Assembly (NCBI RefSeq): GCF_001677955.1 | Contig: NZ_LELA01000057.1 | Location: 62,001-126,000 of the forward strand | Length of the DNA stretch: 64,000 nucleotides | Direction: 5' to 3' | Source of the DNA: Chryseobacterium sp. BGARF1 | GTDB lineage: Bacteria; Bacteroidota; Bacteroidia; Flavobacteriales; Weeksellaceae | In this document: positions 7,405 to 16,136 of the stretch, in pieces | Layout: the number at the start of each line of letters is the position of its first letter | Position numbering within the stretch: the first letter of the stretch is position 1 | Notes under the pieces: generated by a model | Databases searched by the model: none | Seen by the model: the letters and a program-made list of their open reading frames with translations, nothing else | What the model was told of the DNA's origin: nothing | Made by a program: the position numbers and the translations under genes

Positions 7405-9390
7405 ATGAAGAACCACCTTATCACCATCTGTGTTTTTTTATCTACTTATATACACTCGCAGCAACTCATTCGGCTTAATGAGAAAGCCTATTCAGACAGT
7501 CTGAAAACGGTTGTAAACAGTAAGGTTGACAACAATGCCAAAGCGAATTCATATTTCTTATTATCAAACTTTTATAGAAATACAGACTCACTTTTAAGTA
7601 AAAGTTATTTAGAAAAAGGGAAAGCTTTAAGTGCGAAAACACCTTTAAATACAGCGAAATATCATTATTATGAAGGTTGGCATTTTTTAGAAAGCAACAA
7701 AGAAAAAGCAGCAGTCTCATTTCAAAAAGCCATACAGGAATTTTCTAAAATTAAAATTGAAGAATCTGATTTTTTTATTGCTTCATCATGGTACAATTAC
7801 GGTGTAACCCAGAAAAACAAAGAAGGCTATCCTTTTTTGGTGAAAATTCTGGTTGAAAAAAGCATTCCGCAGATTGAAAAATATAAGCATAATAAAACTT
7901 TAGGACAATTCTATTCTCAGCTAGCCATCATTCTTACGTATAACGCCGAGTTTGCAAAAGCTTTTGAATACAACACAAAAGCCATCAAAATATTAGAAAA
8001 AAATGCACCCCACTCTCCGGAATTGTTTTTTGCTTACCTAAACACTGCAAGTAATTTTTGTTATCAGGCAAAAGGTGACGAGGCAAAAAAATATTTAGAT
8101 AAAGCCGAAAAACTCATTCAGCCTTATCCGGAATCGAATTCAAACGCCTCTTTTTATTATGGAAAAACACTTTACTTCATCACCAAACAGAAAAATGAAG
8201 AAGCACTTCCAATGATTGAAAAAGGCTTGGTTTATGCTAAAAGATCCCGCCAAAATCTGTTAACACAGATGTTTTACATGAATAAATATGATATTTTAAG
8301 GAAGCAAAATAAACTGAATGAAGCGAAAAATGTTCTGGAAAATATCTTATCAGAAAAGACACTCATCATTGATGCAAATAACAGAAAAGCTTTTTACAAC
8401 CAGCTTTCAAGCCTTAATGAGCAAATGGGAAATCTTAAAGAAGCTTTGATCTGGGAAAAGAAATATTCAAAATTAAATGACAGTTTAAATTCTGAAAATG
8501 TAAAGCTCGAGCTCAATACACTGGAAACAAAATTCAGAACTGCAGAAAAGCAAAAAGAAATTGCTAATCTGAATACAGAAAAAGCGCAAAAAGAACTGGA
8601 AATCAACAAGAAAAATCAATATTTATGGTTATTGGTTTTTGCATCACTATTCCTTCTTATTTTAATTATTTCCATTTATTTCTACACTAAAAAATTAGCC
8701 AAAGAAAAAGAAATCAACCATTCTCAAAAACTGAAAGAAATCGCTCAACAGGAAGAATTAAAAATAACAAAAGCGATTCTGGAAGGTGAAGAAAAAGAAA
8801 GAGAAAGGGTAGGAAAAGATCTTCACGACGGACTTGGAGGAATGCTTGCAGGCGTGAAAATAAATTTTTCAGCGTGGGCTTCGCAAAATTTAAATCCCGA
8901 AAACAAGCAAAACTTCAATCAAATTTTAAATCAACTGGATTATTCGGTAACCGAGCTTAGAAATATTGCCAGAAATCTGATGCCTGAATCTCTTTTAAAG
9001 TTTGGTTTAGAAACGGCTTTAAAAGACCTTACCGAATTTTACGCCAGAAAAGATCTACATATTGACTTTCAGCCTATTGACATTAACACCAATCTTCCTT
9101 TGGCGGTACAGATTAATATTTTTAGGATCGTACAGGAAATTTTAGCTAATGCAGTGAAACATTCTGAAGCAAAAAACATATTGCTGCAATGCTCTCAATC
9201 TGAGGACGTATTTTTAATTACCATTGAAGATGATGGCAAAGGTTTTTCACAAGATCCTTCACCAACCAAAAGTATGGGACTTCACAATCTAAAAACCCGC
9301 GTGGATTATTTAAAAGGCAAAATGGAGATCAATTCTGATGATGAAGGAACGGCAATCAATATAGAACTCAATACGCATGCAATCTCATAA
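7405..9390 (+). CDS. TPR-containing sensor histidine kinase (HisKA_3 / NarL-system type)
   Basis: This 661-residue kinase senses through an exported TPR region and passes phosphate to the regulator encoded next. The chosen ATG (7405) gives a signal peptide (ITICVFLSTYIHSQ); a TTG 36 bases upstream would spoil it. TPR-like helices fill about residues 25-370, a coiled coil follows near 370-400, and one membrane segment sits near 405-428. The HisKA_3 motif ERERVGKDLHDGLGG carries the phospho-accepting His474. The HATPase_c domain shows the N-box (ANAVKH, Asn582), DDGKGF and MGLHNL. The gene overlaps the response regulator gene by 14 bases, so the two are translationally coupled. The signal is unknown. 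Confidence 0.93.
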   Translation: MKNHLITICVFLSTYIHSQQLIRLNEKAYSDSLKTVVNSKVDNNAKANSYFLLSNFYRNTDSLLSKSYLEKGKALSAKTPLNTAKYHYYEGWHFLESNKEKAAVSFQKAIQEFSKIKIEESDFFIASSWYNYGVTQKNKEGYPFLVKILVEKSIPQIEKYKHNKTLGQFYSQLAIILTYNAEFAKAFEYNTKAIKILEKNAPHSPELFFAYLNTASNFCYQAKGDEAKKYLDKAEKLIQPYPESNSNASFYYGKTLYFITKQKNEEALPMIEKGLVYAKRSRQNLLTQMFYMNKYDILRKQNKLNEAKNVLENILSEKTLIIDANNRKAFYNQLSSLNEQMGNLKEALIWEKKYSKLNDSLNSENVKLELNTLETKFRTAEKQKEIANLNTEKAQKELEINKKNQYLWLLVFASLFLLILIISIYFYTKKLAKEKEINHSQKLKEIAQQEELKITKAILEGEEKERERVGKDLHDGLGGMLAGVKINFSAWASQNLNPENKQNFNQILNQLDYSVTELRNIARNLMPESLLKFGLETALKDLTEFYARKDLHIDFQPIDINTNLPLAVQINIFRIVQEILANAVKHSEAKNILLQCSQSEDVFLITIEDDGKGFSQDPSPTKSMGLHNLKTRVDYLKGKMEINSDDEGTAINIELNTHAIS

Positions 9391-10018
9391 AATCAACATC
9401 GTCATTGTAGATGACCATCCTATCGTTATTGAAGGGTTGAAAATCATGTTATCTCACAAACCTTTTTTTCACATTGCAAAAACGTTTACAAACGGTGGTG
9501 AGGTCATTCAGTTTATTAAATCAAATGAAGTAGATATTATTTTGCTCGATATTTCTTTACCCGACATCAGCGGAATTCAGCTATGTGAAGAAATTAAAAA
9601 AATATCTCCGAAAACGTCGGTCATTATGTTCAGCAACCGTTCGGAAAGAAGCATTATTATGCAGTGTATACAAAACGGAGCCAGCGGTTATTTGTTGAAA
9701 AATGTTTCTTTGGAAGAATTAATGGATTGTTTTCACGGCGCCCTTTCCGGAAATATTGTTTTCTGTAACGAAACCAAAAATATCATCAGTAAACCTTCAC
9801 CACAGGAATTGACCACTACTCCACGCTTAACAAAACGCGAAAAACAGATTCTACAGTTTTTAGCCAAAGGAAAAACAAGCAATGAAATTGCAGACGAACT
9901 TTTTTTAAGCCCTTTAACTGTTGACACCCACCGTAAAAATATACTTCAGAAATTTGGTGCTAAAAATTCTGCTGAGTTGGTGAATATGGCGATACAGCAG
10001 AATATGATATTGGAATAA
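9377..10018 (+). CDS. LuxR/NarL-family response regulator
   Basis: This 213-residue regulator is the partner of the preceding kinase. The receiver domain (about residues 5-120) has the acidic pair in VDDHP, the phospho-accepting Asp58 in LLDISLP and the conserved Lys in YLLKN. The C-terminal LuxR-type helix-turn-helix (about 150-213) shows LTKREKQILQ, SNEIADELFLS, TVDTHRKNI and LQKFGAKN. Phosphorylation should promote dimer binding to target promoters. The overlap with the kinase gene fixes the start. The target genes cannot be inferred. Confidence 0.95.
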   Translation: MQSHKINIVIVDDHPIVIEGLKIMLSHKPFFHIAKTFTNGGEVIQFIKSNEVDIILLDISLPDISGIQLCEEIKKISPKTSVIMFSNRSERSIIMQCIQNGASGYLLKNVSLEELMDCFHGALSGNIVFCNETKNIISKPSPQELTTTPRLTKREKQILQFLAKGKTSNEIADELFLSPLTVDTHRKNILQKFGAKNSAELVNMAIQQNMILE

Positions 10019-10054
10019 AAAAACTACTTTAGTCTTCAATAATTGATAGTCTTT

Positions 10055-10660
10055 ATGAAATATTTACTCTTTATTTTATTTGTTTCTTTTAATTTTTTGC
10101 CTGCACAGCAAAATATTGAATATGATAAAATTTTAAAAATCGAAAACCTTAAATTTCATGAAAAGGAAATCCGTGTTTATAAAAAATACGGAACTTCAAC
10201 AGGTTTAGAACTTTTCAGATTTTATGAGGATGAGAAGGAAAATTGGAAAGCTGAATTTTATAATACAGTTGCTAGAACAAATAATAAAGATGAAGTTAAA
10301 ATTTGGACAAGAAAATCAAAATTAAATTCTCTGAAAAATTTTGAGATGTTGTGGCTACAGTTTTTGGATACTAATATTATTCATCTTCCAAAATGGGAAG
10401 TTTTTGAATATAAACTTAAAAAGGTGAATAAGGATTATCAAATTGAAGATGGTGAAATATATTCATCTACATCAAGACTTTCTGTACTTGACGGTCAATC
10501 TTTTTACGTACAAATTAAACGAGGAAAAGCAGAAAACCAATTTAACTACTCTAATCCTGAATCATATTTAGAAAAATATCCAAACGTAGATGAGTTGCTT
10601 TCTTTTAAAGAACTTTTAGATTTAATCAGAACTGAATTTAAAGTTTTTGAAAAAGATTAA
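10055..10660 (+). CDS. Secreted hypothetical protein
   Basis: I do not recognise this 201-residue protein. The ATG at 10055 gives a signal peptide (MKYLLFILFVSFNFLPAQ); a TTG four codons upstream is less likely. The mature part is rich in Lys, Glu and aromatic residues, with no cysteine cluster or obvious catalytic motif. It lies 36 bases after the response regulator on the same strand and may be cotranscribed with it, or be an output gene of the two-component system. Both are guesses from position only. Confidence 0.75.
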   Translation: MKYLLFILFVSFNFLPAQQNIEYDKILKIENLKFHEKEIRVYKKYGTSTGLELFRFYEDEKENWKAEFYNTVARTNNKDEVKIWTRKSKLNSLKNFEMLWLQFLDTNIIHLPKWEVFEYKLKKVNKDYQIEDGEIYSSTSRLSVLDGQSFYVQIKRGKAENQFNYSNPESYLEKYPNVDELLSFKELLDLIRTEFKVFEKD

Positions 10661-11007
10661 AGCGCATTTTCTTCCTAATAGATTTTGATATAAAAAAAGA
10701 CACATTTGTCCCATCCTGTTTTGGTTTACTCTAAAATCCCGCCCGACGAGGCAAACTGATTTCAAGGGAAGTAAATATGGCTGTACATTTGTCTGCCCCT
10801 AATTTGCGGGAGCTAAAACGGCCGCCTGACAGAGCAATCTTTTACAGGTTGAGCAAAAACAGTCACCAAACAACCTCACTTTTTACGAATTCCACAAAAA
10901 AACCTCTGAAATCATTCAGAGGTTTATAACTTTTAATATAATCATTACTCTAAAAATAGAATTGCATCCTATCCTTTAGTAAGCCGTCCCGTTGGGACTT
11001 TTGTAGA
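10661..11007. other. Gene-free stretch with GC-richer block and terminator
   Basis: No coding region is supported here. About 10730-10860 is visibly richer in G and C than its surroundings (clusters such as CCCGCCCGACGAGG and ACGGCCGCCTGAC), unlike typical spacers in this genome. It ends in a terminator hairpin (10901-10924). A small GTCCC-GTT-GGGAC hairpin at 10986-10998 abuts the stop of the transporter gene. It may be the remnant of a mobile element, but no transposase or integrase fragment could be recognised. Confidence 0.5.
10901..10924 (-). terminator. Terminator downstream of the efflux operon
   Basis: A perfect 10-bp stem AACCTCTGAA/TTCAGAGGTT with loop ATCA is followed by T on the minus strand. 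It lies 84 bases after the MFS stop. Confidence 0.75.
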
Positions 11008-12585
11008 TTAGTGCATTGCTTCACTCAAATCTATTTTTTCTTTGCTCTTCCGTTCTTTTATAAATAATATAAAAGGAATACAAATTAAGAAAGCTATTCC
11101 TAAATAGAGGAAAACATCCATATAAGAAAGCACCGTTGCCTGTTTGGTGACCGTCATATCCAAAACTTTGTAAGCGGCATTCATTGCATTATCGGGTGTC
11201 ATTCCTTTGGCGATGAAATTAGCTTTTAACCCCGCGAGTCGCTGCTGTACATCAAAGCTGTCGCTATCTAAGTGGGAAATTAAATTTACCCTATATTTCT
11301 GACTAGCGTTGGCAATAAATGTTGTAATGGCAGCAATTCCGAAAGAACCACCAAGCTGTCTCATCATTCCTGTAAAAGCTGCACCCTGACCAATTTCCTG
11401 ACCTTTCAATGTGCTTAATGACAAAGAGGTGATTGGAATAAATAGTAAACCAAGTCCCATTCCTCGTACGATTAGCATCCAGAAAAAGGCTTCTTTACTG
11501 GTGTCCGGTGTCAGAATTTTGTAGCCCCAGAAACTGTAAACGAAGAATATAAATAATCCCAAGGAAACTAAGATCTGTTGTTTCACCCCTTTCGTTAATA
11601 ATTTACCAATAATCGGCATCATGAAAGCAGTAGTTAAAGCTGCAGGAATCATTAGTGCTCCAGATTGTAGTGCCGTCCACCCCAAAACACTTTGGGTGTA
11701 GAGCGGAACAATAAAAGTAGAACCATACAAACCAAAACCTAAAACAAATGACATTGCCGTTCCTATCCTCAGATTTCCATTTTTCAAAACCCGTAATTCT
11801 ACAATCGGATATTTGCAGGTGAGCTCTCGCCAGAGGAATAATATAAATCCTAAAACGGCAGTTGTAGTGAAGGTAACAATCATTCCGCTTTCGAACCAAT
11901 CTTCTTCGTGACCTCTTTCCAAAATAAACTGTAAAGATCCTACGGTAAGTGCCAATAAAGCAATTCCGAGCCAATCGACATCTGAAGCTTTACGTTTTTC
12001 GGCAAATTTGGGGCTTTTAATAAACTGTAAAGTCATTAAAGTTGCCGCAATACCAATCGGGATATTAATGTAAAAAATATACGGCCAACTGTAATTATCA
12101 ACAATATATCCTCCTAATGGCGGACCTAAAGTGGGACCAATAATTACTCCCAGACCATAGATTGCCTGCGCCATACTTCTCTTTTCGATAGGATATGATT
12201 CTGTAATAATGGTTTGCGAAGTTACAAGCAACGCACCACCACCAATACCTTGGCATAATCTGAAAAATACCAGCTCCCAAATATTATCTGCATTCCCGCA
12301 GAGAAATGAAAATATGGTAAAGATTACAATGGAGGCGGCAAAATAATTTCTTCTACCGAACTGCTGTGAAAGCCAGCTCGTCATGGGAACTACAATTACG
12401 TTACCAATGGCATACGCTGTAATTACCCAACCTACTTCAGAAAGTGTAGATCCCAAATTACCCTTCATTTCGTTGAGGGCAACATTTACAATCGTGGAAT
12501 CCACAATTTCAAGCAAAGCACAAAGAATCGCTGTAATCGTAATGATCACTCTTCGGGCTCCATATTCTACTAATGAATCTTGCAT
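11008..12585 (-). CDS. emrB: Multidrug efflux MFS transporter, DHA2 / EmrB-QacA type
   Basis: This 525-residue inner membrane protein is a proton-driven drug exporter of the 14-helix DHA2 branch. The N-terminal helix carries LEIVDSTIVNVAL, the family signature in helix 1. The loop between helices 2 and 3 shows the motif A remnant WLSQQFGRRNYF. Helix 5 has GVIIGPTLGPPLGGYI, the antiporter motif C. It is the last gene of a minus-strand set with tetR, a TolC-like and an EmrA-like gene, giving a complete tripartite pump. It is separated from the EmrA-like gene by 335 bases of repeats and may depend on read-through. The substrate is unknown. Confidence 0.93.
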   Translation of the reverse strand: MQDSLVEYGARRVIITITAILCALLEIVDSTIVNVALNEMKGNLGSTLSEVGWVITAYAIGNVIVVPMTSWLSQQFGRRNYFAASIVIFTIFSFLCGNADNIWELVFFRLCQGIGGGALLVTSQTIITESYPIEKRSMAQAIYGLGVIIGPTLGPPLGGYIVDNYSWPYIFYINIPIGIAATLMTLQFIKSPKFAEKRKASDVDWLGIALLALTVGSLQFILERGHEEDWFESGMIVTFTTTAVLGFILFLWRELTCKYPIVELRVLKNGNLRIGTAMSFVLGFGLYGSTFIVPLYTQSVLGWTALQSGALMIPAALTTAFMMPIIGKLLTKGVKQQILVSLGLFIFFVYSFWGYKILTPDTSKEAFFWMLIVRGMGLGLLFIPITSLSLSTLKGQEIGQGAAFTGMMRQLGGSFGIAAITTFIANASQKYRVNLISHLDSDSFDVQQRLAGLKANFIAKGMTPDNAMNAAYKVLDMTVTKQATVLSYMDVFLYLGIAFLICIPFILFIKERKSKEKIDLSEAMH

Positions 12586-12920
12586 TGATTTTTTAATGTA
12601 TTTTTAAGAAGGCTGAGGTTAATATTTAGGCTGAGTATAACAAATATCTAAAGCTTAAAATCATTATTCCTCATCTTTAAGAATTTATAAAAAGTGAATT
12701 GTCAATCGTCAATCAACATCTTTGTCAATTGTACTTCTTTATTTCCCATCTATCATTAATCATCGCCATTATCCTCATCAATCATCCTGCATCTAATTCC
12801 TCAACATTCAAAATCGACTTGCCTCAGCAAAATTGACAATTCACTTATTTCAATATTATTTTAAAGAAAGTAATCTGTAAGAGTCATTAAACTTTTTACC
12901 TTTTACTTTTTACCCGCTTC
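12586..12920. repeat. Repeat-filled gap inside the efflux operon
   Basis: A 15-bp perfect inverted repeat, AAGTGAATTGTCAAT (12692-12706) and its complement (12832-12846), encloses 125 bases of degenerate 7-base periodic sequence (ATCAT-rich). A second tract, ACTTTTT ACCTTTT ACTTTTT, is at 12891-12911. There is no coding potential. The inverted ends could fold into a long hairpin in the mRNA between emrA and emrB. Confidence 0.7.
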
Positions 12921-14024
12921 TTATTTTAAAGAAACTTCTGCTTTCACATTCATCCCTGTTCTTAATCTTTTTGCAATGTTTGGATCAAGTTTTACAAAAT
13001 CGATTTTTATAGGAAGTCTCTGTACTACTTTTACAAAGTTTCCACTTGCATTATCCGGAGGCAAAATAGAGAATGTAGATCCTGTTGCCGGAGAGAATGA
13101 GCTTACCACTCCTTCAAATTCTGTATCTGGGAAAGCATCAATTTCGATTTTCACTTTTTGTCCTTCTACCATTTTAGCCACCTGAGTTTCTTTGAAGTTT
13201 GCAATAACCCATTTTTGGTCATTTTTAACCAAGCTGAATAACTGAGAGCCTGCCTGCAAAAACTGCCCTGCCTGAATAGGAACTTTCCCTACGAAACCGT
13301 CTTCTGGAGCTGTAATTACTGTATAAGAAAGATTTAATTTTGCACTTTCTACATCTACTTCTCTCTGCTTTGCTACCGAGCCGGCCACTGAAATTTGCTG
13401 AGAGCTTGCTTCTGTTTGTGAAGAAGCAATTCCTGTTTGCTGTGCAATCTGATTTCTTGTATCTACTAAAACCTGTAGTTGCTTATCTGCAGACTGCTTT
13501 GCTGCTAAAGCCTGCTCGTACTGCTGTTCTGTAATTGAATGATCTTTTACAAGAACTGAATATCTTTTTAAATCCTGAGAAGTTTTCCAAACGTTTACTT
13601 TTGCGGCTTCAATCTGTGCATTAGCGGTTGCTACTGCGGCTTGTGAGCTGTTTATGTTTTTTGAAGTTGCGTTGGTAGAAGACTGAGCAGATGAAATATT
13701 GCTTTTCGCTGTTGACAAAGCTGCCTGAGCTTGCTCCAAAGCCATCTTTTGGTCTTTGTTATCTAAAATTACCAAAGTATCTCCCTTCTTTACAAACTGA
13801 TTGTCTTTCACTTTTACTTCTGCTACATATCCAGAAATCTTAGAAATGACAGGGTTCATATTTGAAGCGATTTGAGCATCATCCGTTTCTTCATGAATTT
13901 GCCCGTAAGAATAGGTTTTATATCCATAAATTCCACCTACGACAACGATCACGGCTAAAATGATTGGGAAAACTAAACTTTTTTTCTTTTTTGGTTCAGT
14001 TACTTGAGTATTGTTATTTTCCAT
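12921..14024 (-). CDS. emrA: HlyD-family periplasmic adaptor, EmrA type
   Basis: This 367-residue protein is the membrane fusion protein that bridges the MFS pump and the TolC-like channel. One membrane helix near residues 15-35 (FPIILAVIVVVGGIYGY) anchors it. The family signature ETDDAQIASNMNPVISKISGYV sits just after. A lipoyl/barrel-sandwich half (VKVKDNQFVKKGDTLVILD) precedes a long Gln/Ala-rich coiled-coil hairpin (about residues 85-215), and the second half is VITAPEDGFVGKVPIQAGQ. The gene lies 19 bases after the outer membrane channel gene in the same direction. Confidence 0.93.
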   Translation of the reverse strand: MENNNTQVTEPKKKKSLVFPIILAVIVVVGGIYGYKTYSYGQIHEETDDAQIASNMNPVISKISGYVAEVKVKDNQFVKKGDTLVILDNKDQKMALEQAQAALSTAKSNISSAQSSTNATSKNINSSQAAVATANAQIEAAKVNVWKTSQDLKRYSVLVKDHSITEQQYEQALAAKQSADKQLQVLVDTRNQIAQQTGIASSQTEASSQQISVAGSVAKQREVDVESAKLNLSYTVITAPEDGFVGKVPIQAGQFLQAGSQLFSLVKNDQKWVIANFKETQVAKMVEGQKVKIEIDAFPDTEFEGVVSSFSPATGSTFSILPPDNASGNFVKVVQRLPIKIDFVKLDPNIAKRLRTGMNVKAEVSLK

Positions 14025-14043
14025 TTTGGATATTGTTCTGTTT

Positions 14044-15357
14044 TTATTTGATTGTTAAAGTTCCTGTAGTCTGCAATAGTTTTCTATACGCTAATGCAGC
14101 ATCTGCTTTTGCATTGATAACGCCTACATTGGCAGCAATCTGAGCCGCATCTGCATCCAATAATTCTGTCATGGTTGCAAGACCGTTATCATATTTGTTT
14201 TTTGTAATTCTGTAATTTTCGTTAGCTTGTACCGCTGCTTTTTCGAAAACTGTAATCCTCTTTTTAGAATAATCTGAGTTTTGATATTCTCTGTTGACGT
14301 CTAATTTAATATTGTCATTCAACAATTCGTTGGTTGCAGACAATTGCATTTCTCTTGCTTTAGATTGCTTTAAAGAAGAATTTTCTTTCCAAAGATTTGA
14401 TAAATTGTAAGAAACTCCTACTCCAACATTCACGGCATTGTAAATTGTTAAAAATTTTGGAATATCTGCTGCAACATAACCTCCCGTAAATGCAATAGAA
14501 GGAAGGTTTTCTGCTTTTGCAGATTTCGTCCCTAATTCTGCTGCTTTTCTTTGCTGATCTAAAGCTTGCAGATCTTTACGGTTTTCTCTCGCTTCATTCA
14601 GATAAAAACTAACAGACTTCACATCATCAGATTCATCTACATAGTTTTGATCAACCTCAATTTCTGTAGTTTCCGGAAGACCAAGAAGCAAATCCATATT
14701 GATATTGGCAATATTAAAATTGTTTTTAGCTTCTAATAACTGCAGTTCAATATTTGAAGTCTGAAGATTTGCTTTTAAACGGTCATTTCTTGCAATCACT
14801 CCGTTATTTTCAAGTTTAAGAAAAGTTTCGTCTCTTTTTTGAGAAGCCGTAAGGTTTTCTTCTAAAACTTTAATCGATTGGTTGGCTTTAAACAAATTAT
14901 TATACGCCTGAGCTACATTATAAGCAATGGCAACTTTATCGTTTTCGGTGCTCAATTTTGATGCTTCCACCAAATATTTTGCAGATTCGATTCCGTATTT
15001 AATTCTTCCACCGCTGTAAATAGGAACGCTAAGATTTGCCGAACCAAAAGCGACCTGATGAACTTCAGGACCACCTGCACCAGAAACGCCGGGAAGTTTG
15101 ATGTCAACATTAGGTTTCATCGGCAGATACAAATAACTTGCAGAAACTTTTAATTCCGGAAGCTGTCTGTTTTTTGCTTCCAAAAGATCGGCAGTAGCTT
15201 CTTCTATTTTGGCAGCATCTATCTTTAAACTTTTACTGTTCTGGATTCCCAACTGTACCGCCTCATCAAGACTTAACTGTTTTTTTTCCTGAGCATGAGT
15301 GTACATCATCCCTGCAAAAAGGGATAGTATAATAGCTGAGTTATTTATTCTCTTCAT
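14044..15357 (-). CDS. TolC-like outer membrane efflux protein
   Basis: This 437-residue protein is an outer membrane factor. The signal peptide ends THAQ (residue 23). The mature part has two repeats of long amphipathic helices (SLDEAVQLGIQNSKSLK; AYNVAQAYNNLFKANQ; ANENYRITKNKYDNGLATMTELLDA), the pattern of TolC/OEP proteins that form the trimeric exit duct. The start overlaps the end of the tetR-type gene by 17 bases, so expression is coupled to the regulator. Together with the EmrA- and EmrB-like products it completes a cell-envelope-spanning pump. Confidence 0.93.
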   Translation of the reverse strand: MKRINNSAIILSLFAGMMYTHAQEKKQLSLDEAVQLGIQNSKSLKIDAAKIEEATADLLEAKNRQLPELKVSASYLYLPMKPNVDIKLPGVSGAGGPEVHQVAFGSANLSVPIYSGGRIKYGIESAKYLVEASKLSTENDKVAIAYNVAQAYNNLFKANQSIKVLEENLTASQKRDETFLKLENNGVIARNDRLKANLQTSNIELQLLEAKNNFNIANINMDLLLGLPETTEIEVDQNYVDESDDVKSVSFYLNEARENRKDLQALDQQRKAAELGTKSAKAENLPSIAFTGGYVAADIPKFLTIYNAVNVGVGVSYNLSNLWKENSSLKQSKAREMQLSATNELLNDNIKLDVNREYQNSDYSKKRITVFEKAAVQANENYRITKNKYDNGLATMTELLDADAAQIAANVGVINAKADAALAYRKLLQTTGTLTIK

Positions 15358-15967
15358 AACCTAAAAGGTCTTTTAGTATATATTTAATATGTTCTTTGAG
15401 TTCGGAATAATATTTTTCTTCAAAAGCTTCCTCGTCATCTGTGTTATTAAGAAATTCTTTATACATTCCTTTGGCATTTGACGCATAAAATAACGTTCCG
15501 CTCACCGTTGAATGTAATAAGTAGATGGGTGGATTTTTTGTAAAAATTCCTTTTTCAATTCCACTTTCCAGAATTTTAGAATACATGGAAATGAAACTCA
15601 TTTTAGTTTCTTTTAAAAACTCTACGATTTGAGGATTTTCTGTATGAAGCTGCTCTCTCTGCATGATTCTGTAAAAACATTTATGATGCCTTATTCTTCC
15701 AGCAAACTGATCAACAATTCTTTCAATTTTTTCCCATTCGTTAATATCTGTTCTTTCTAAAATATCTTTAGAAAAAAACTGTCCTTCATTCATCCTGTAC
15801 TCCACCAATTTCTCGTAAAGCTTTTCTTTAGAACCGAAATAATAAGAAATCATTGAAATATTTACATTGGCAGCTTTAGAAATCTCTCTTGTAGAAGTTC
15901 CCTGAAAACCATTTTCAGCAAATAGTTTCTCTGCAGCGAATAATATATTTTCTTCTTTTGAAATCAT
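15341..15967 (-). CDS. TetR/AcrR-family transcriptional regulator
   Basis: This 208-residue regulator very likely controls the efflux operon it heads. The N-terminal helix-turn-helix covers about residues 5-50 (ILFAAEKLFAENGFQGTSTREIS, then NVNISMISYYFGSKEKLYEKL). The C-terminal ligand-binding part is helical. The ATG at 15967 is chosen because a reading frame extension of ten codons upstream would run into the -7 box. As in other TetR systems it is expected to repress until a drug binds. The exact operator was not identified. Confidence 0.92.
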   Translation of the reverse strand: MISKEENILFAAEKLFAENGFQGTSTREISKAANVNISMISYYFGSKEKLYEKLVEYRMNEGQFFSKDILERTDINEWEKIERIVDQFAGRIRHHKCFYRIMQREQLHTENPQIVEFLKETKMSFISMYSKILESGIEKGIFTKNPPIYLLHSTVSGTLFYASNAKGMYKEFLNNTDDEEAFEEKYYSELKEHIKYILKDLLGYEENK

Positions 15968-15986
15968 CTTTGGTAATTTTCGGGTG

Positions 15987-16017
15987 CAAATGTACAACGC
16001 TTTTCTGTTAAAATCAA
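15987..16017 (-). promoter_or_regulatory. Promoter of the tetR-headed efflux operon
   Basis: TTG (16017-16015), 20 bases, TACATTTG (15994-15987) on the minus strand, 19 bases before the ATG. This is a good match at both boxes. Confidence 0.72.
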
Positions 16018-16088
16018 ACGATTGATTGAATTTTTAATTTATTTTTAATTTTCTCTAACTAAAAGCCTACATTTATGTCAATAAAAAA

Positions 16089-16112
16089 ACGTTTTCAATT
16101 TCTTGAAAACGT
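16089..16112 (-). terminator. Terminator of holB
   Basis: A perfect 10-bp stem ACGTTTTCAA/TTGAAAACGT has a 4-base loop and a T-run on the minus strand, 25 bases after the stop. Confidence 0.82.
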
Positions 16113-16136
16113 CTGTATCGCTCTATTATAAAACAA

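Noticed and set aside
10986..10998. Attachment-site core near GTCCCGTTGGGAC
   Set aside because: It is a short hairpin without a matching copy elsewhere in the window and without an integrase.
11603..11974. 123-codon minus-strand frame inside the MFS transporter gene
   Set aside because: It is an alternate frame of the emrB-like gene, rich in Cys, Phe and Trp as expected for shifted membrane-protein codons.
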